From Closterium sp. NIES-65 (Eukaryota > Streptophyta > Zygnematophyceae > Desmidiales > Closteriaceae): a stretch of DNA of 64,000 nt. Positions 1-11,517 of the stretch are shown here, in pieces (within the stretch, counting starts at the first letter, position 1; each line of letters starts with the position of its first letter). A program made the translations under genes and the position numbers. The notes below the pieces were generated by a model. The model had not been told where the DNA came from and did no database searches. It was given only the letters and a program-made list of their open reading frames with translations. The stretch covers positions 434,001 to 498,000 of the forward strand of contig CANXME010002010.1 of NCBI GenBank assembly GCA_948144175.1. The letters are read 5' to 3'.

Positions 1-3000
1 TCTCCTCGTGCAGGCTGCCCTGCAAGAAAGCTGTGCTGAAGTTGAGAGAGTGCAGCTCGTAGTCACGGTGAGCAGCAACGTGCAGCAGTACCCGAAGAGT
101 GGTCATCATCGGGGTGGGGGAGAAGGTCTGAAAGTAGTCAACCCCCTGCCGCTGACTGAAGCCACGAGCCACGTAACGCGCCTTGAAGACAGGCGGAGAA
201 CCCGGCGGCCGCTTCACCCTGAAGATCCACATGCCACTGATGATGTTCGCCCCAGGAGAAGGGATAGCGTCAACGTAGGTGCCTGTGGACTTCCAGGAAG
301 CCATCTCTGCATCCATAGCTGCCTGCCACTGAGAGGAGTAGGGACCCTCTATCGCCTCCGCGTAAGAGCGCGGAGTCGGGATGTCAAGTGCATCCGGGTC
401 TCCCTCAGGAGTGAGCAGTACGGACACGAGATGAGGTGAAGCGGCGGCCAGACACTAGAACTCCTCCTGCTTGTCCTCAAGGACGTCCGTGCCAAGGGCA
501 CACTCACCCCCGACGGACGGAGGACAGGCAGACTCAGACTCAGCGACAAGACTAGCAGCGTAGTCTAGACGACAGCGAGCAGCAAAGTTGACGAGCTCAG
601 TAACAAGGGCAGACGCAGCAGTAGACTCGAAAGAAGGGTCAGTGACGGCAGTAGCAAGGAGACGCGTGACAGTAGGACGGGCAGCACGAAGAGAGTCCGA
701 CTCCGGGTCGGCAAGAGCAGGAAGAGAGGATGCAGGAGGAGAAGGCAAAGGGGCACGCAGGGGAGCAGTAGACGGACGCAGAGACATCCGATGCGTGCCA
801 GGGACAGGAGGAGGACGCTGACGCGAACCGCGACCACTAGTGCGTGCAGCACGAACAGGTGACACACGACGAGACGCAGGCTCACGACGCTCAGTAAGAC
901 CTCCAGTCCGACCAGCGTAGGGAGAAGGAGCAGGCAAAGGGGAGGCAGGCTGTAGCTTTGACTGGGACTGGACAGGCTGTGGACCCTCTAAGGGAGAAGG
1001 AGGAGGACCAGAGGAAGGTGTAAGACCAAGAACTTGCTGCAGGAGTGGAACGAAGTACGGTCGGGGCCGCGTGGCGACGCCAGAAACAGCAGGGACAGCA
1101 CCAGTACCCCCAGCAGGAGTAACCGCTCCAGCAGCACCTCCAGCAGCACCTCCAGTAGCTCCGGAACCCCCAGCAGCACCTTCAGCAGCCCCAGAACCTC
1201 CAGCAGCACCAGGAGCACCGCCAGTCGGACCGCCAGTGACAGTCTCAGCGCCAACACCCTCAGCGGCACCAGCTCTAGTCGAACCCGCAGGCCCAGCAGC
1301 TCCAGTACTCCCAGTACGAGCACCTCCGGGACCCGCAGCAGCAGCACCCTCAGCGGCCGAAGAACCTCCAGTACCAGCAGCACGCCTCTAGCGCCGGGCA
1401 AACCACTCACGCAGCTCCTGTGGGGAGAGTGGCTCTCGGCAAGACGAAGCACCCGGAGAACCTCCAGGCGAAGAACCTCCAGGCTCAGCACCCCCAGGCA
1501 AAGCACCTCCAGTCGTAGCACCTCCAGTCTCAGCACCCCCAGGCTCAGCACCCCCAGGCTCAGCACCCCCAAGCTCAGCACCCCCAGGCTCAGTACACCC
1601 AGGCTCAGCACCCCCAGGCTCCGCACCCCCAGGCTCTGTACCCCCAGGCTCAGCACCCCCAGGCATAGCACCCCCAGGCCCAGCACCCACAGCAGCACCA
1701 GAGTCACCAGTGACCTCGACAGGCTCGACTGCGTCTACCTGGGACACACCTGAAGGGGCAGGACCCTGAGGGGGAAGGGGGTCTACCGGGGGGGGACCTG
1801 GTACCAAGAAGAGCGGGGGTGGGGGGAGGGACGGAGTGCGGTAGGGGAAGAGGCGGTAGTAGGGTACCGACTCATCGAACGTGACGTCATGGGAGGACAG
1901 AACACGGCGAGAGGTGGGGTGGTAGAACTGCCACCCAGGGGCGTCGGGGGGGAACCCCAGGAAGACGCAGGGAGCAGCGCGAGGGGACAGCTTGTCCGCA
2001 GACAAGTCGCGGACAAACGCCCGAGATCCCCAGACCCGGAACGCCGACGCATCGCCAACCTTCCCCGTCCACAGCAGGGCTGGGGAGGTCTCCGGCCTGG
2101 AGACCCTGGGGTGGAGGTTGATCTGATGCGCCGCGTACCTGACCGCAAACAGCCACAGAAAATGGGGGGCAGCCGCATGCATCATAGACGTACGAGCGAC
2201 GTCCATGACCATGCCAATGCGGCGCTCTGCAATCCCATTTTGCTGCGGTGAGTTCGGAAGCGTGAAGGTCTGACGGATGCCTCGCGCACGACAGTAGGCA
2301 CGCAGAAGTCCAGAGGAGAACTCTCCGCCTCTGTCTGAGTGCAGACGCAACACAGGAAAGTCCGAGCCAAAGCTCTGCCTGGGTTTAGGGTCACGACAGG
2401 CGACGACACGAATAGGGGGCACACTCAGGACCAGACCTGGACGCTGCAGCAAACACCTGACCTGACCAAGGGACCCTACCAGACTCAGGAGCTGGAGGAG
2501 AAGCAGTGGTCAGTGTGTACAGGCTCGACCCTGGCTGACGTGTAAATGTAGCCAGGTGACGACCTGTGCTAGCCTCTGTGCAGTGCGTCACTCGCTGACG
2601 AGCAGGGGTGAACTGGTGGACTCCCGCATCCAGTAGGTCAGCACTCACCAAGTTCGTAGAGAACGAGGGGAGGTAGAGACCAGACAGGGTGCCAGAGGGG
2701 GCCGCCGGACACGGGAGGACTGTGGAGAAGCGAGACAGGACAGGACCCCCAGAGGGGTCAGCCAGGGAAACCGCAACCGGCCGACTAAGCGGCGTGAGTG
2801 TGGTGCGGTCCCGAAAGAAGGAGCGAGATGCTCCAGAGTCAAGGGTGAAGGTGTGGGAGGCCGAAGCCGACGCAGTACCTGAGAGCGCAGACTCACTAGT
2901 ACCTGAGAGAGCAGCCTCACCAGTACCTGAGAGCACAGACGCACTGGCACCTAGAGCAGAAGCCTCGCTGGCACCTATAGCAGCAGTACCAATGCCCGGG

Positions 3001-4386
3001 TCGGGCGGGAAACACCGGTAACAGTCACCCGCATCACTAATGGTCACAACATACATGGCAGCAAGGATAGCATCAAAGTCAAGATCAAAGATAGCTACAC
3101 CAGCCCTAGACAGCTCTCCCCAGCGGGGGATCTCCGCGGCGTCCGGGAACTACTGGCGGCAAGCGTCCGTCAGGCGGCCAAAGCAGCGCTGGGCGGTGTG
3201 GGTACCCCCACACTGCTCTCCAGCGCGGTCGCCAATGCGAAGAACGTAGGTGCAGGGACCAAAACTCCCACCACGCTGACGCTGCGTGTACCACTCACGG
3301 AGCTGCTGAGGGGTGGGGACGTCGCGAGAACGCTGCTGCTGCTGCTGGCGCTGACCACCCCCAGTGCTGCTCCGCTGCGAAGCGCCACTCCGACCACCTC
3401 CACCACCGCCACCCCCGCCTCCGCCTCCACCGCCGCTGCCTCCGCCACCTCCGCTCCCACCGCCACCGCCGCCGCCACTCCCGCCGCCACTGCCTCCACT
3501 AGCACCCCCACCCCCGCCACCACCTCCACCACCACCCCCACTCCCTCCGCCTCCTCCACCTCCACCTCCACCGCCCCTGCTGGCCCCACCCGCTCCCTTG
3601 CCCCCCTTGCCCTTGCCAGGGCGGCGTCTCCCGCTAGGGGCAGACGCCGCACCGACCGACTCAAGACCAACGAGGTCGGCCGCAGCGGCAGAGGCGACAG
3701 AGGGCAAGAGAGGGGAAGGAGAACACCCCTCAAAGATGGGGGCGCGGGGGTCACCTCGAGAGGCTCCTACAGCGACGATGCTCTTCTCCGCCGCTAGGAG
3801 GGCCTTCTCGAGGCTGTCGACTGTGAGAGTGGTGGGACAGACCGCGAGGAAGTGGTCCCGGACTACGCGAAGGGAGTCAGGGAGGCGAGTGACTAGAAAG
3901 TAGAGAGTGATGTACATGGGGGGGGGTTCTTGGCGCAGAAGTCAGCGGGAAGCGCAGCGCGGTAGCGGGTGTCACTAGTGCGGAGGTGCGTAATGAGATC
4001 AGCGACAGTGGGAAAGGCGGCAAGGTCAGGGAAGAGGAAGGGGAGCATGAGGCGGCTCAGTGCAGCAGTGGCAGGGGAGGAGTAGCGCGCAACTACAGCG
4101 TCGTACAAGGTCTGGGCACTCTTGTACTGACTAAAGTGTGCACGCTCAGCGGTAGGCAGGTGGCGACGCACAGCAAGACGTACAGCAGCATCGCGTGTGG
4201 CCCACTTGGAGCGAACAGTGGGGTCAGCATCAGCAGCAGCAGCAGGGACGGCGCCAGAGGTGAGGTCAAAGAGAGAAAGACCGTCTGCCCTATCGCACTG
4301 TAAGAACAGCTGCAGGTCGTCGACCCAGACCTCAAAGTCAATGGCACGACCCTCAGCGTCAAAAGCAGGACACTAGGGGTAGCCAT
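1..4386 (-). pseudogene. copia gag-pol polyprotein of C3, broken
   Basis: The start ATG is at 4386-4384 (MATPSV, as in C1 and C2). In order come the Gag N-terminal domain, a polyglycine tract (about 3600-3370), a Cys-His finger, a protease with the TLDSGASRSFF motif, an integrase core with SDRGGEF and QNGIAER, a GGAEP repeat tract (about 1690-1500), a Pro/Ser-rich linker and the start of reverse transcriptase at the edge. Breaks visible: a frameshift at a C-run near 3919-3926; a deletion near 2390-2450 that removes the pre-integrase zinc region and the start of integrase; TAG at 3150-3152 and 455-457, where related copies have Gln; and TAG at 1388-1390, where related copies have Trp. I saw no TAA or TGA in frame. 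Confidence 0.85.
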
Positions 4387-4399
4387 GACTGGAGTCGGC

Positions 4400-5040
4400 G
4401 GTCTCACCAGACAGGACGGGTCGGGCAGTTCAGCAGCACAGCAAAAAACGGCAGCTCGGTCGGCCCAGCAGCAACAGCAGCACCTCGGCACCAGCGGCTC
4501 GGCTCCTCAGGTGGCCGGGCGGCTCGGGCGGCGCAGGCGGCTCGCGCGGCTCGGGCGGCTCGGGCGGTCAGCGGCACAGGCGGCTTCGGCGGCTCGGCTC
4601 CTAAGCTGCGTAGGCGGCTCGGGCCGGTGGCTCACGGCTGGGACGGGTGGCGCACGGGTGGCTGGGAGCGGGGCCGGGACGGGTGGCGCACGGGCGGCTG
4701 GGAGCGGGGCCGGGACGGGCTGCGCACGGGCGGCGCGCGGACGGCGTGAGGCCTGGACAGGCGGCGCGCGGGCTCTAAGGGCAGCGCGCGGGCGGCGTGG
4801 GGCCTGGACGGGCGGCGCGCGGGTGTCTAGGGGTCGGGACGGGCGGCGCACGAGCTTCTCAGGGCGGCGCGCGGGCGTCTAGGGGCCGGGACGGGTGGTA
4901 CGCGGGCGTCTAAGGGCGGCACGCGGGCGTCTAGGGGCCGTTAGGGCAGATAAAAAAAGTAAGAGAAAGGGCCCGGAGCGCGCTCCGGGCAGAAAAAAAA
5001 GTTCGATGTGGTGGGCCCTAAGTACAGTTCCCACGGGGGA
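4400..5040 (-). repeat. GC-rich tandem-repeat leader of C3
   Basis: The stretch between the primer-binding site and the gag start is built of short direct repeats such as CGGGACGGGTGGCGCACGGG. Similar but not identical repeat leaders occur in C1, C2 and D. I see no conserved protein in it. Confidence 0.7.
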
Positions 5041-5055
5041 ACGTGCTCGATACCA

Positions 5056-5187
5056 TGAGAGAACTAGAACGAGAATGAATGAACTATGAATGAAGTGAGT
5101 ACAAATATGAAACCCTAATTGGGTTGTACCCCCTATGGGATACCCCACTATAGCCTACACAATAGCATAAGCTATAATGTTCTTACA
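5056..5187 (-). repeat. 5' LTR of copia C3
   Basis: It is 132 bp, the same length as the LTRs of C1 and C2, and shares their core TGGGGTATCCCATAGGGGG (read on the minus strand). The outer end reads TGTAAG instead of TGTCAG, so it is slightly decayed. The inner end abuts the primer-binding site. Confidence 0.88.
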
Positions 5188-5730
5188 GCGTTGTCCGTTG
5201 CAGATCACCTCGAGCAGAAGTGGTGAGCGTTGCTCGGAGTACCCAAAAATAGTCTCATTAATAGGATCATAGGGTACATCCCAATATTCAGTACACACCG
5301 TGGTTCCACTGTTTTCTCCTGGAAAACTAGCTGGCCTGGGCTGCGTGGAGAAAGGCTCCTCTCCAACGCCAGGAGTAGAGGTAGTAACCGTACAGGTTGA
5401 CCCCGAGGGGGTGGATCCGGTCGACGCCTGCGATCCACTGGATGCATCCTTGAGGGGTTTTCGGAGTTTCGGCAGCTTCTTTTGAACTCCCAGCTTCCTC
5501 TTCAGCTGCTTCAGCTCCATAGACTTCTTCCCTGGGGAGTGGAGAGTCGTCTTGGGCTGAATCCGGGAGAGGACGTTGACGCCGTGAAAAGGTCTACTCC
5601 TTTCCACACTCCTTAATTTTTTCCCCAGCTCCGTAGGCACCGGTACCACTTCTTTAATTATCTGCTTCCTCTGGAGTTCTTCCCGGAATTTGTTTATGGC
5701 TCCGGACCCGCGAAAATCGCCAGTCTTCAT
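5188..5730 (-). pseudogene. GYP-1 linker and N-terminal edge of protease
   Basis: This open stretch is a Lys/Ser/Thr-rich linker ending in SPLLLEVICNGQR, which resembles the first beta-strand of a gypsy retropepsin just before its DSGA motif. The sequence then stops because copia C3 is inserted. Between gag and this segment (5731-6125) all frames carry stops, so the gag-pol link is decayed. The family assignment is inferred from position and one short motif. Confidence 0.5.
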
Positions 5731-6125
5731 TAAAGCATCTTTGAAAGATAACTTTAACGAATTCTGTTTTTTCCCGGGGTCAAATTGGAGAATTCCCGTC
5801 TTGGTCGAGTCTGTTTTCGCAGAGGTTTTCTTTTCTGTCAGAATATTATCTTATTGTTCTAGCCTGTAGTGGGGTGCTCTATAGCGAGTACAACCCTTCT
5901 AGGGTTTGCTATTTGTATCCTCATTCTTGCTAGTTCAATCCTCTTTCTTTCTTCAAACTTTGACATTTTCCTCGGCGAATTCCTCTGACAAATTTCGGTC
6001 AAGGGGCTTGGGATTTCGCCCTTGATTCTTCAAATCTCGCGCTCAATGCTGTCCTTCAATTTCGATTCGGTCCAGATTGCGCTGACGCTTTCGGATATGC
6101 TTTTGCTCGCCAGCACGATCCGCAA

Positions 6126-7088
6126 TCACTGGCGAGATCCGTTTTTTGACTTTTTGTCTTTAGTTTCACCACTCCCACGAGCTCGGAATGCCGCACGTGC
6201 AGATTTCATGTGAAAACAGTCGACAATCCGATGTCCGTTTCCGCCGCAAAATTCGCAAAGTGTTTTGTTTTTTGCAGGTCGTGAACTCGCGTCGAATTTG
6301 TCGACTTCCATGGGGTCGGCGAACGTGGTTGAAGCCGAGCGATCCCCTTGTCGTGATCCGACGATGTTGGGCTGTCGTGTTCCGTAGTTGACCAAGTCAA
6401 AACGCTCCGCGGCCGATACGATTTCGCTGTAGCTGCTGCAATTCGCTGCTGCAACCTGGCGCTGAATGTCGGTTTTCAGCCCCGCGATGTAGGACTGAAT
6501 TTTTTCGCCCTCGGTAATGTCGGGAATGCGATTATAAAATTCCTCCATCTGCTGCGTGTATTGCGCGACACTCCCGAATTGCCTATGGTGATATAATTTT
6601 TCGCGCGCAATATAAGTGGAATTAATCGGCTCAAAACGTTTGAGAAGGTCTGCCCGGAACTGCTGCCACGTGGCTTCGCCCTGGAAAATGCTACTGTTGC
6701 TTCCGAGCCACTCGAGAGCTGGACCGCGCATCAACGTTGTCGCGAGACGAATTTTCTCGCCGTCGTACTCCGTCGTCGACCATCCGATCGCCGCGAAATA
6801 AATTTCCATCGTCACGAGCCACCGCCTCACGTCAGATTTTCGATCGCTAGGGTCGAACGATTCCGGCGAGCGAATTTTCGGAACCTCGAACTGACGCTGC
6901 GACTGCTGCGAAGTCGTCAAAGCAGGAATGTTCGTAGTCGAGAGGAGTTGCGTAACGCGCTGCAGCTCGTTTCGCATCTGCTCGTTCTCCAATCGCGACC
7001 GTTCAGTCATCGCTCGCATCTCCGCTTCCATCTTGGCGATTTGCGCGAAGAGCTGCTGCGTAACGTCGTTGGTCGCCGGTGAAACCAT
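6126..7088 (-). CDS. gag: Ty3/gypsy Gag protein
   Basis: I chose the ATG at 7088-7086 (MVSPATNDV); the open frame reaches back into the primer-binding site, which is not coding. The protein has about 320 residues. The order is a coiled-coil-like N-terminal stretch rich in Glu, Met and Arg, then a typical retrotransposon Gag core (WLVTMEIYF, then FRADLLKRFEPINS, then YTQQMEEFYNRIPDI), then a CCHC zinc knuckle with spacing C-x2-C-x4-H-x4-C and a basic tail. It would coat element RNA in virus-like particles. It ends at TGA 6126-6128. Base composition is lower in GC than the neighbouring copia genes. Confidence 0.85.
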   Translation of the reverse strand: MVSPATNDVTQQLFAQIAKMEAEMRAMTERSRLENEQMRNELQRVTQLLSTTNIPALTTSQQSQRQFEVPKIRSPESFDPSDRKSDVRRWLVTMEIYFAAIGWSTTEYDGEKIRLATTLMRGPALEWLGSNSSIFQGEATWQQFRADLLKRFEPINSTYIAREKLYHHRQFGSVAQYTQQMEEFYNRIPDITEGEKIQSYIAGLKTDIQRQVAAANCSSYSEIVSAAERFDLVNYGTRQPNIVGSRQGDRSASTTFADPMEVDKFDASSRPAKNKTLCEFCGGNGHRIVDCFHMKSARAAFRARGSGETKDKKSKNGSRQ

Positions 7089-7251
7089 CCTGTTCAGAAA
7101 CCACGCGAGGGGGTTAATTCGAAAAGCGCGGAACTGGTGCTTACCAGAAATCGGCGTCGAATTGGTCGCCCCCGGCGGTTTTTCGAGGCGATTTTTTCCG
7201 CGACCGCTGCTTAGCCGAGAGTTGTCGAGTGAGAACGGCTCTGATACCAAG

Positions 7252-7655
7252 TGTCACATGATCGAATTCTCAATCGAAACTTGTCACTAAAACTGAATAC
7301 AAGGCATTTTTATACTCGGAAAATACAAGGATAAACGAGATAAAACGAACCTTCGGGAACACGCCCTTCCCGATACTACAATCACAAGTGCGCACAAGCA
7401 CGCAAGGCTATTGGCACTTGGGATTACGCCCAGATTACACCGTATACACTACTGTCGGCGCTGTCGGTGCCGTATAATAGGTATGTCGGTGGGAAAAGTA
7501 GGAAATAAGAGAAATAAATAGAAGGCTCTAGAAAATAGAATAGTAGGCTGATTGAGATGAGATAAAGACCAAAATAAAGAGGAGAAAAGGGAGAATAGGA
7601 TAACGGAAAATTTATAATAGTGAGAAAATATTATAACGGGGACGTCCTCTCACAC
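7252..7655 (-). repeat. probable 5' LTR of GYP-1
   Basis: This AT-richer 404-bp block has TG..CA ends and lies between the primer-binding site and the copia A1 coding sequence. The inner end is fixed by the primer-binding site. The outer end is inferred from the terminal TGTGAGAGG and the restart of copia sequence, since the partner LTR is not in the window. Confidence 0.62.
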
Positions 7656-10600
7656 AGGCGGCAAGGGGCGAGACGACAAGACGGCGTCGTGCTCGCTGGT
7701 CGGCGTCGTGGAGCCGACCATCTCTCTGGCGCCGGAGGCCGGAGAGGACTTCCAGGCGGTGGTGGCAGCTGTGCAAGCGAACCCGGCAGTGGTCCTGCTC
7801 GACAGCGGCTGCTCCCACCACCTGATGGGGATGAAGGAGGTCTTCGTTGACCTGCAGCCGAGCGGCTCCATCAAGCACGTGCGCGGCTTCAATGGGGCAC
7901 TACAGGACGTCCATGGCCGTGGCACTGACGCCCTGCAAGGAGAGGCCGGGAAGGAGGTGCTCATCCCCGACGTGCTGAACGTCCCGAGTGTGCGGGCCAA
8001 CCTGCTGTCAGCCGGCCAGCTGAAGGAGCACGGCGTGAAGCTGCAGGTAGACGGAGACGGCATGCTGCTCGTCTCGGTAGCAGGGGAGGTGCTCGGGCGG
8101 GCGACGTACTACGGGCGAGTCCTCTGCACCGACTCCCTGCACGACGACGTCAGCGTCGGCCACGCTGGAGGCCGTGGCTCTGTAGGCGATTGTCTCGAAG
8201 ACGAAGTCGATGCCGAACCGGATGCATGCGCGGCTTACACATGTCGGCATGGACACCATACGGAGCTCGGCGAAGAACGAGGTCGCCATTGGGCTGGACC
8301 TCAAGTCGGCGACGGACGCCGACTCCCCGTGTGTCTCGTGCGTCGGCGGGAAACTGGCGCGGCACACCTTCCCCGACCAAGGCTCTGACGCCGACGACGT
8401 GCTGGCCGTCGTGCACATCGACCTGTGCGGGCCGTTCCGCGTGGCTGCCAAGGACGGCAGCCTGTACTTCTTGCTGCTGAAGGACCGCAAGACCCGCTAC
8501 CTGTGGGTGAAGCCGGTCTCCAAGAATTCAGATTCGTTGCCGGTGTTCGTGCAGTGGCTGGCGGTGGCTGAGTGTAAGACGAAGAAGTCGGTGTTGATGC
8601 TGCGCTCTGACCGGGGAGGGAAGTTCCTCGGAAAGCAGTTCACCGACTTCGTGAACGGCAAGGGGATCGTCCACGACCTGACCTGCCCATACACCCCGCA
8701 GCAGAACGGCATGGCGGAGCGGGAGATGAGGATGGTGGTGGAGTCGGTGCGGACAATGCTGCTGCACATGGGCGTGCAGCACCACTGGTGGCACCTCGCT
8801 CTCCCGCAGGCCGTCTGGGTCTGCAACTGCCTTGAGAGGTCGGCGCTGCCACCGGGGACGACGCCGCACCAGCTGCTGACCGGGAAGAAGCCCGACCTGT
8901 CACTGGCGCGGGTGTGGGGTTGCATGGCGCAGTTCCTTGTCCCTGAGAAGCAGCGTGGTGGGAAGCTGAAGCCGAAGGCCAGGTGGGGCCTGCACCTTGG
9001 CGTGTCGGGGGCGAGCATCGGCTGGGAGCTCCTCGACGTCGACACCGACCGGGTGGTCACCACGTCGGATGTGGTGTTCTACGAGGAGTTGTCACTGGCC
9101 GAGTGGAAGACAGAGCATGGGCCGGTGTCCGGCCGCTCGTCGTCCACCCCGCCCTCTGACACCTCGCCGGCGATGCTGCCGCTGCTTGCCGAGGTCGGTG
9201 AGCTTGCTACTGAGGACGTCGAGGACGTCCGCCCACCTACCCCTCCCCCTTCAACCCCTGCCCCTCCCCTCGTGGCCGACCTGCGTGGGCTGACCTCCGT
9301 GTCGGCCTCCGGCAATGAGGGGAGTCGTGGGATGTCGCCTTCGGCCAAGTGCATCGCCGGTGGCCGACGTGACGAGCGGCAGGTTGAGGAGCAGCGGCCG
9401 ACAACGGAACAAGCAGCAGTGACGCCGACCAAGGAGTAGTCGTCAACCGGGCAGTCGACGACCGGGCAGTCGGCAGGGGAGCCGACCATAGGGGAGAAGT
9501 CGGCTGGGACGCCGACCACAGGGGAGAAGTCGGCAAGGACGCCGGCTGCAGTGCAGCAGAACATCGAGGGCAGTGACGGCGTCGATGGAGGGGACGCCGA
9601 GGAGGCCCAACCAGGACCACGACGTTCAGGCCGACTTCGGAGGCCGCCTGACTTCTTCCACCCCGCGGCGTTCACGACGGTTTACGACGTCGACAATGAT
9701 GACCTGCTGTACGACGACGCCGAGGAGGATGAGGAGCTTTTGGAGCTCGACCCCGACATGCTAGCCAACCCCGAGCACCGTTGGGACATCTCGACGATGA
9801 CGGTGAAGGAGGCGTTAGCGAGCTGGAAGGGCCCGGCGGTGAAGGCCGCCATGGAGGAGGAGATTCTCAGCCTCATAAATATGGGCACTTGGGAGCTGGT
9901 TGAACGCCCGCTGGGGGTGAACGTCATGAAGAACCGGTGGGTGTTGACGACGAAGTACCACGTCGACGACACTGTCGAGCGCGAGAAGGCGAGGCTGGTC
10001 GTGAAGGGCTTCACACAAGTGTACGGCGCCGACTACGACGAGACGTTCGCGCCGGTGGGCAGCTACGTCACGCAGAGGATCTTCCTCAGCATCGTCACCG
10101 TCCTCGACCTTAACCTGATGCAGCTCGACATGAAGAACGCCTTCCTGCAGAGCAAGCTCGATCGGGTGCTGTACATGTCCCAGCCGGACTACTTCAATGA
10201 CGGATCTGGCCGGGTGTGCAAGCTGCTGAAGAGCGTGTACAGGCTGAAGCAGTCGCCGCTATTGTGGTACTTGGCGCTCAACAATGTGCTGGTCGGCGCC
10301 GGGTGGAAGAAGAGCCAGGTCGACGAGGCTCTCTACTTCAAGGTTGGAAAGGACAGAGTGGCGTGCTGGGTGCTGGTCTACGTCAACGACCTGCTCGCCG
10401 CCAGCAGCAGCGCCGCGATGCTGAAGGAGCTGAAGGAGCTGCTGAAAGCCGCCTTCGAGCTGCGCGAGATCTCGCCGGTGCAGAAGTACCTCGGGCTGGA
10501 GATTGCGCGCGACAGGTCGGCGGGGAAGCTGTGGCTGCACCAACAGGGCTACGCCGACAAGCTGCGTAGGCGCTTCCTCAACGAGGAGCAGACCGGGCGC

Positions 10601-11386
10601 ATCCCGAAGACGCCGGTCTCGGTCGGCGCCTACGCCGAGCTCACCTTCGACGACGAGGAGGCGCATGAACGGCAGGAGGAGGAGTACCGGCAGAAGGTCG
10701 GCTCGTTGCAGTTCGTGGCGACAACGACGAGGCCGGACATCGCCTTTGCCTGCAGCAAGCTGGGGAGCGGCCTCTCGGTGAGGAGCGACCAGCACTGGCG
10801 CGAGGTCGACCGCTGCCTCGCCTACCTCGCCAACACACGTGACACCGCCCTGGAGTTCGGCGGTGGATCTGAATCGCTGGAGCTGGTCGGCTACGTGGAC
10901 GCCGACGACGCCGGTGACAAGCAGAACAGGACGAGCACGGGCGGCTACGTGTTCGTCTACGGAGGGGCTACAGTATCCTGGTCGAGCCAGCGCATCAAGT
11001 GCGCGACGCTGTCATCGACCGAGTCGGAGTACGTGGCGGCCACTGAAGCTGGCAAGGAGGGACGCCGCCTTCGCTTCCTTCTTGCAGAGTTCCGGCAGCT
11101 GGACGCGGGGAAGCTGACCGTCCTTCGGGTGGACAACAAGTCGGCTCTCACAGTCGCCGAGGGCATAGGGTTGACGGGCAACCTCAAGCACATGGAGCGG
11201 CGACAGGCCTGGCTGCAGCACATGGTGAAGCGCGGGAAGTTCTCGCTGAAGTACATCCCGACCGCTGAGCAGCCGGCCGACTTCCTGACGAAGGCGCTGC
11301 ACTATCCGGCCTTCAACCGGTGCTCCGTCGCAATCGGCCAGGTGCGCTTGGCCAACGTGGGCGACGGCGACAATGACGTGCAGTAG
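7656..11386 (+). pseudogene. copia pol of A1 (protease, integrase, RT, RNase H)
   Basis: Protease motif DSGCSHHLMG is at about 7800-7830. A frameshift near 8150 moves the frame, which then runs openly to 11386 except for TAG at 8183-8185 and 9437-9439. The pre-integrase segment keeps HARLTHVG and CVSC. Integrase has LRSDRGG and PQQNGMAER. RT keeps its fold, but the active-site box reads YVNDLL (about 10378-10395) where copia RTs have YVDD, so the enzyme should be inactive. RNase H has STESEYVA and VDNKSA. The 9437 TAG lies in a short repeat whose sister units read GGGCAGTCG, so it replaces CAG. The frame ends at TAG TAG (11384-11389). Confidence 0.85.
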
Positions 11387-11517
11387 TAGGTGCCATGCCC
11401 TTTTGCATGGCTGGTGCGGTGGACGACGTGCTGTGTGTTGGGTGCACGTCGACGAGCTTTTCTCCGAGGAGTACTATCGTGTGGGCTGGGGGCCCAAGCG
11501 TGAACGCGGCAGGGGAG

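Larger units (their letters stand above)
1..5187 (-). mobile_element. Ty1/copia element C3, 5' part (runs off the left edge)
   Basis: A 132-bp LTR (5056-5187) is followed, reading leftward, by a primer-binding site (complement of 5044-5055, TGGTATCGAGCA), a repeat-rich GC leader (about 4400-5040) and a gag-pol polyprotein that leaves the window in the reverse-transcriptase domain. The LTR shares its core with elements C1 and C2. The element is inserted into the gypsy element GYP-1, whose coding sequence stops at 5188. The second LTR and the other target duplication are outside the window. Confidence 0.9.
5188..7655 (-). mobile_element. Ty3/gypsy-type element GYP-1, 5' part
   Basis: Reading leftward there is a probable LTR (7655-7252, TGTGAGAGG to TGTGACA), a two-base spacer, a primer-binding site (complement of 7238-7249, TGGTATCAGAGC), a gag gene, a decayed linker and the first strand of a retropepsin-like protease. 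It is cut at 5188 by copia C3. Reverse transcriptase and the other LTR must lie left of the window. It appears inserted in copia A1, whose coding sequence begins abruptly at 7656. Confidence 0.78.

Noticed and set aside
3364-3903. Plus-strand poly-Pro open frames opposite the polyglycine tracts (also at 32756 and 38580)
   Set aside because: They are antisense shadows of the Gly-rich Gag, with no independent motif.
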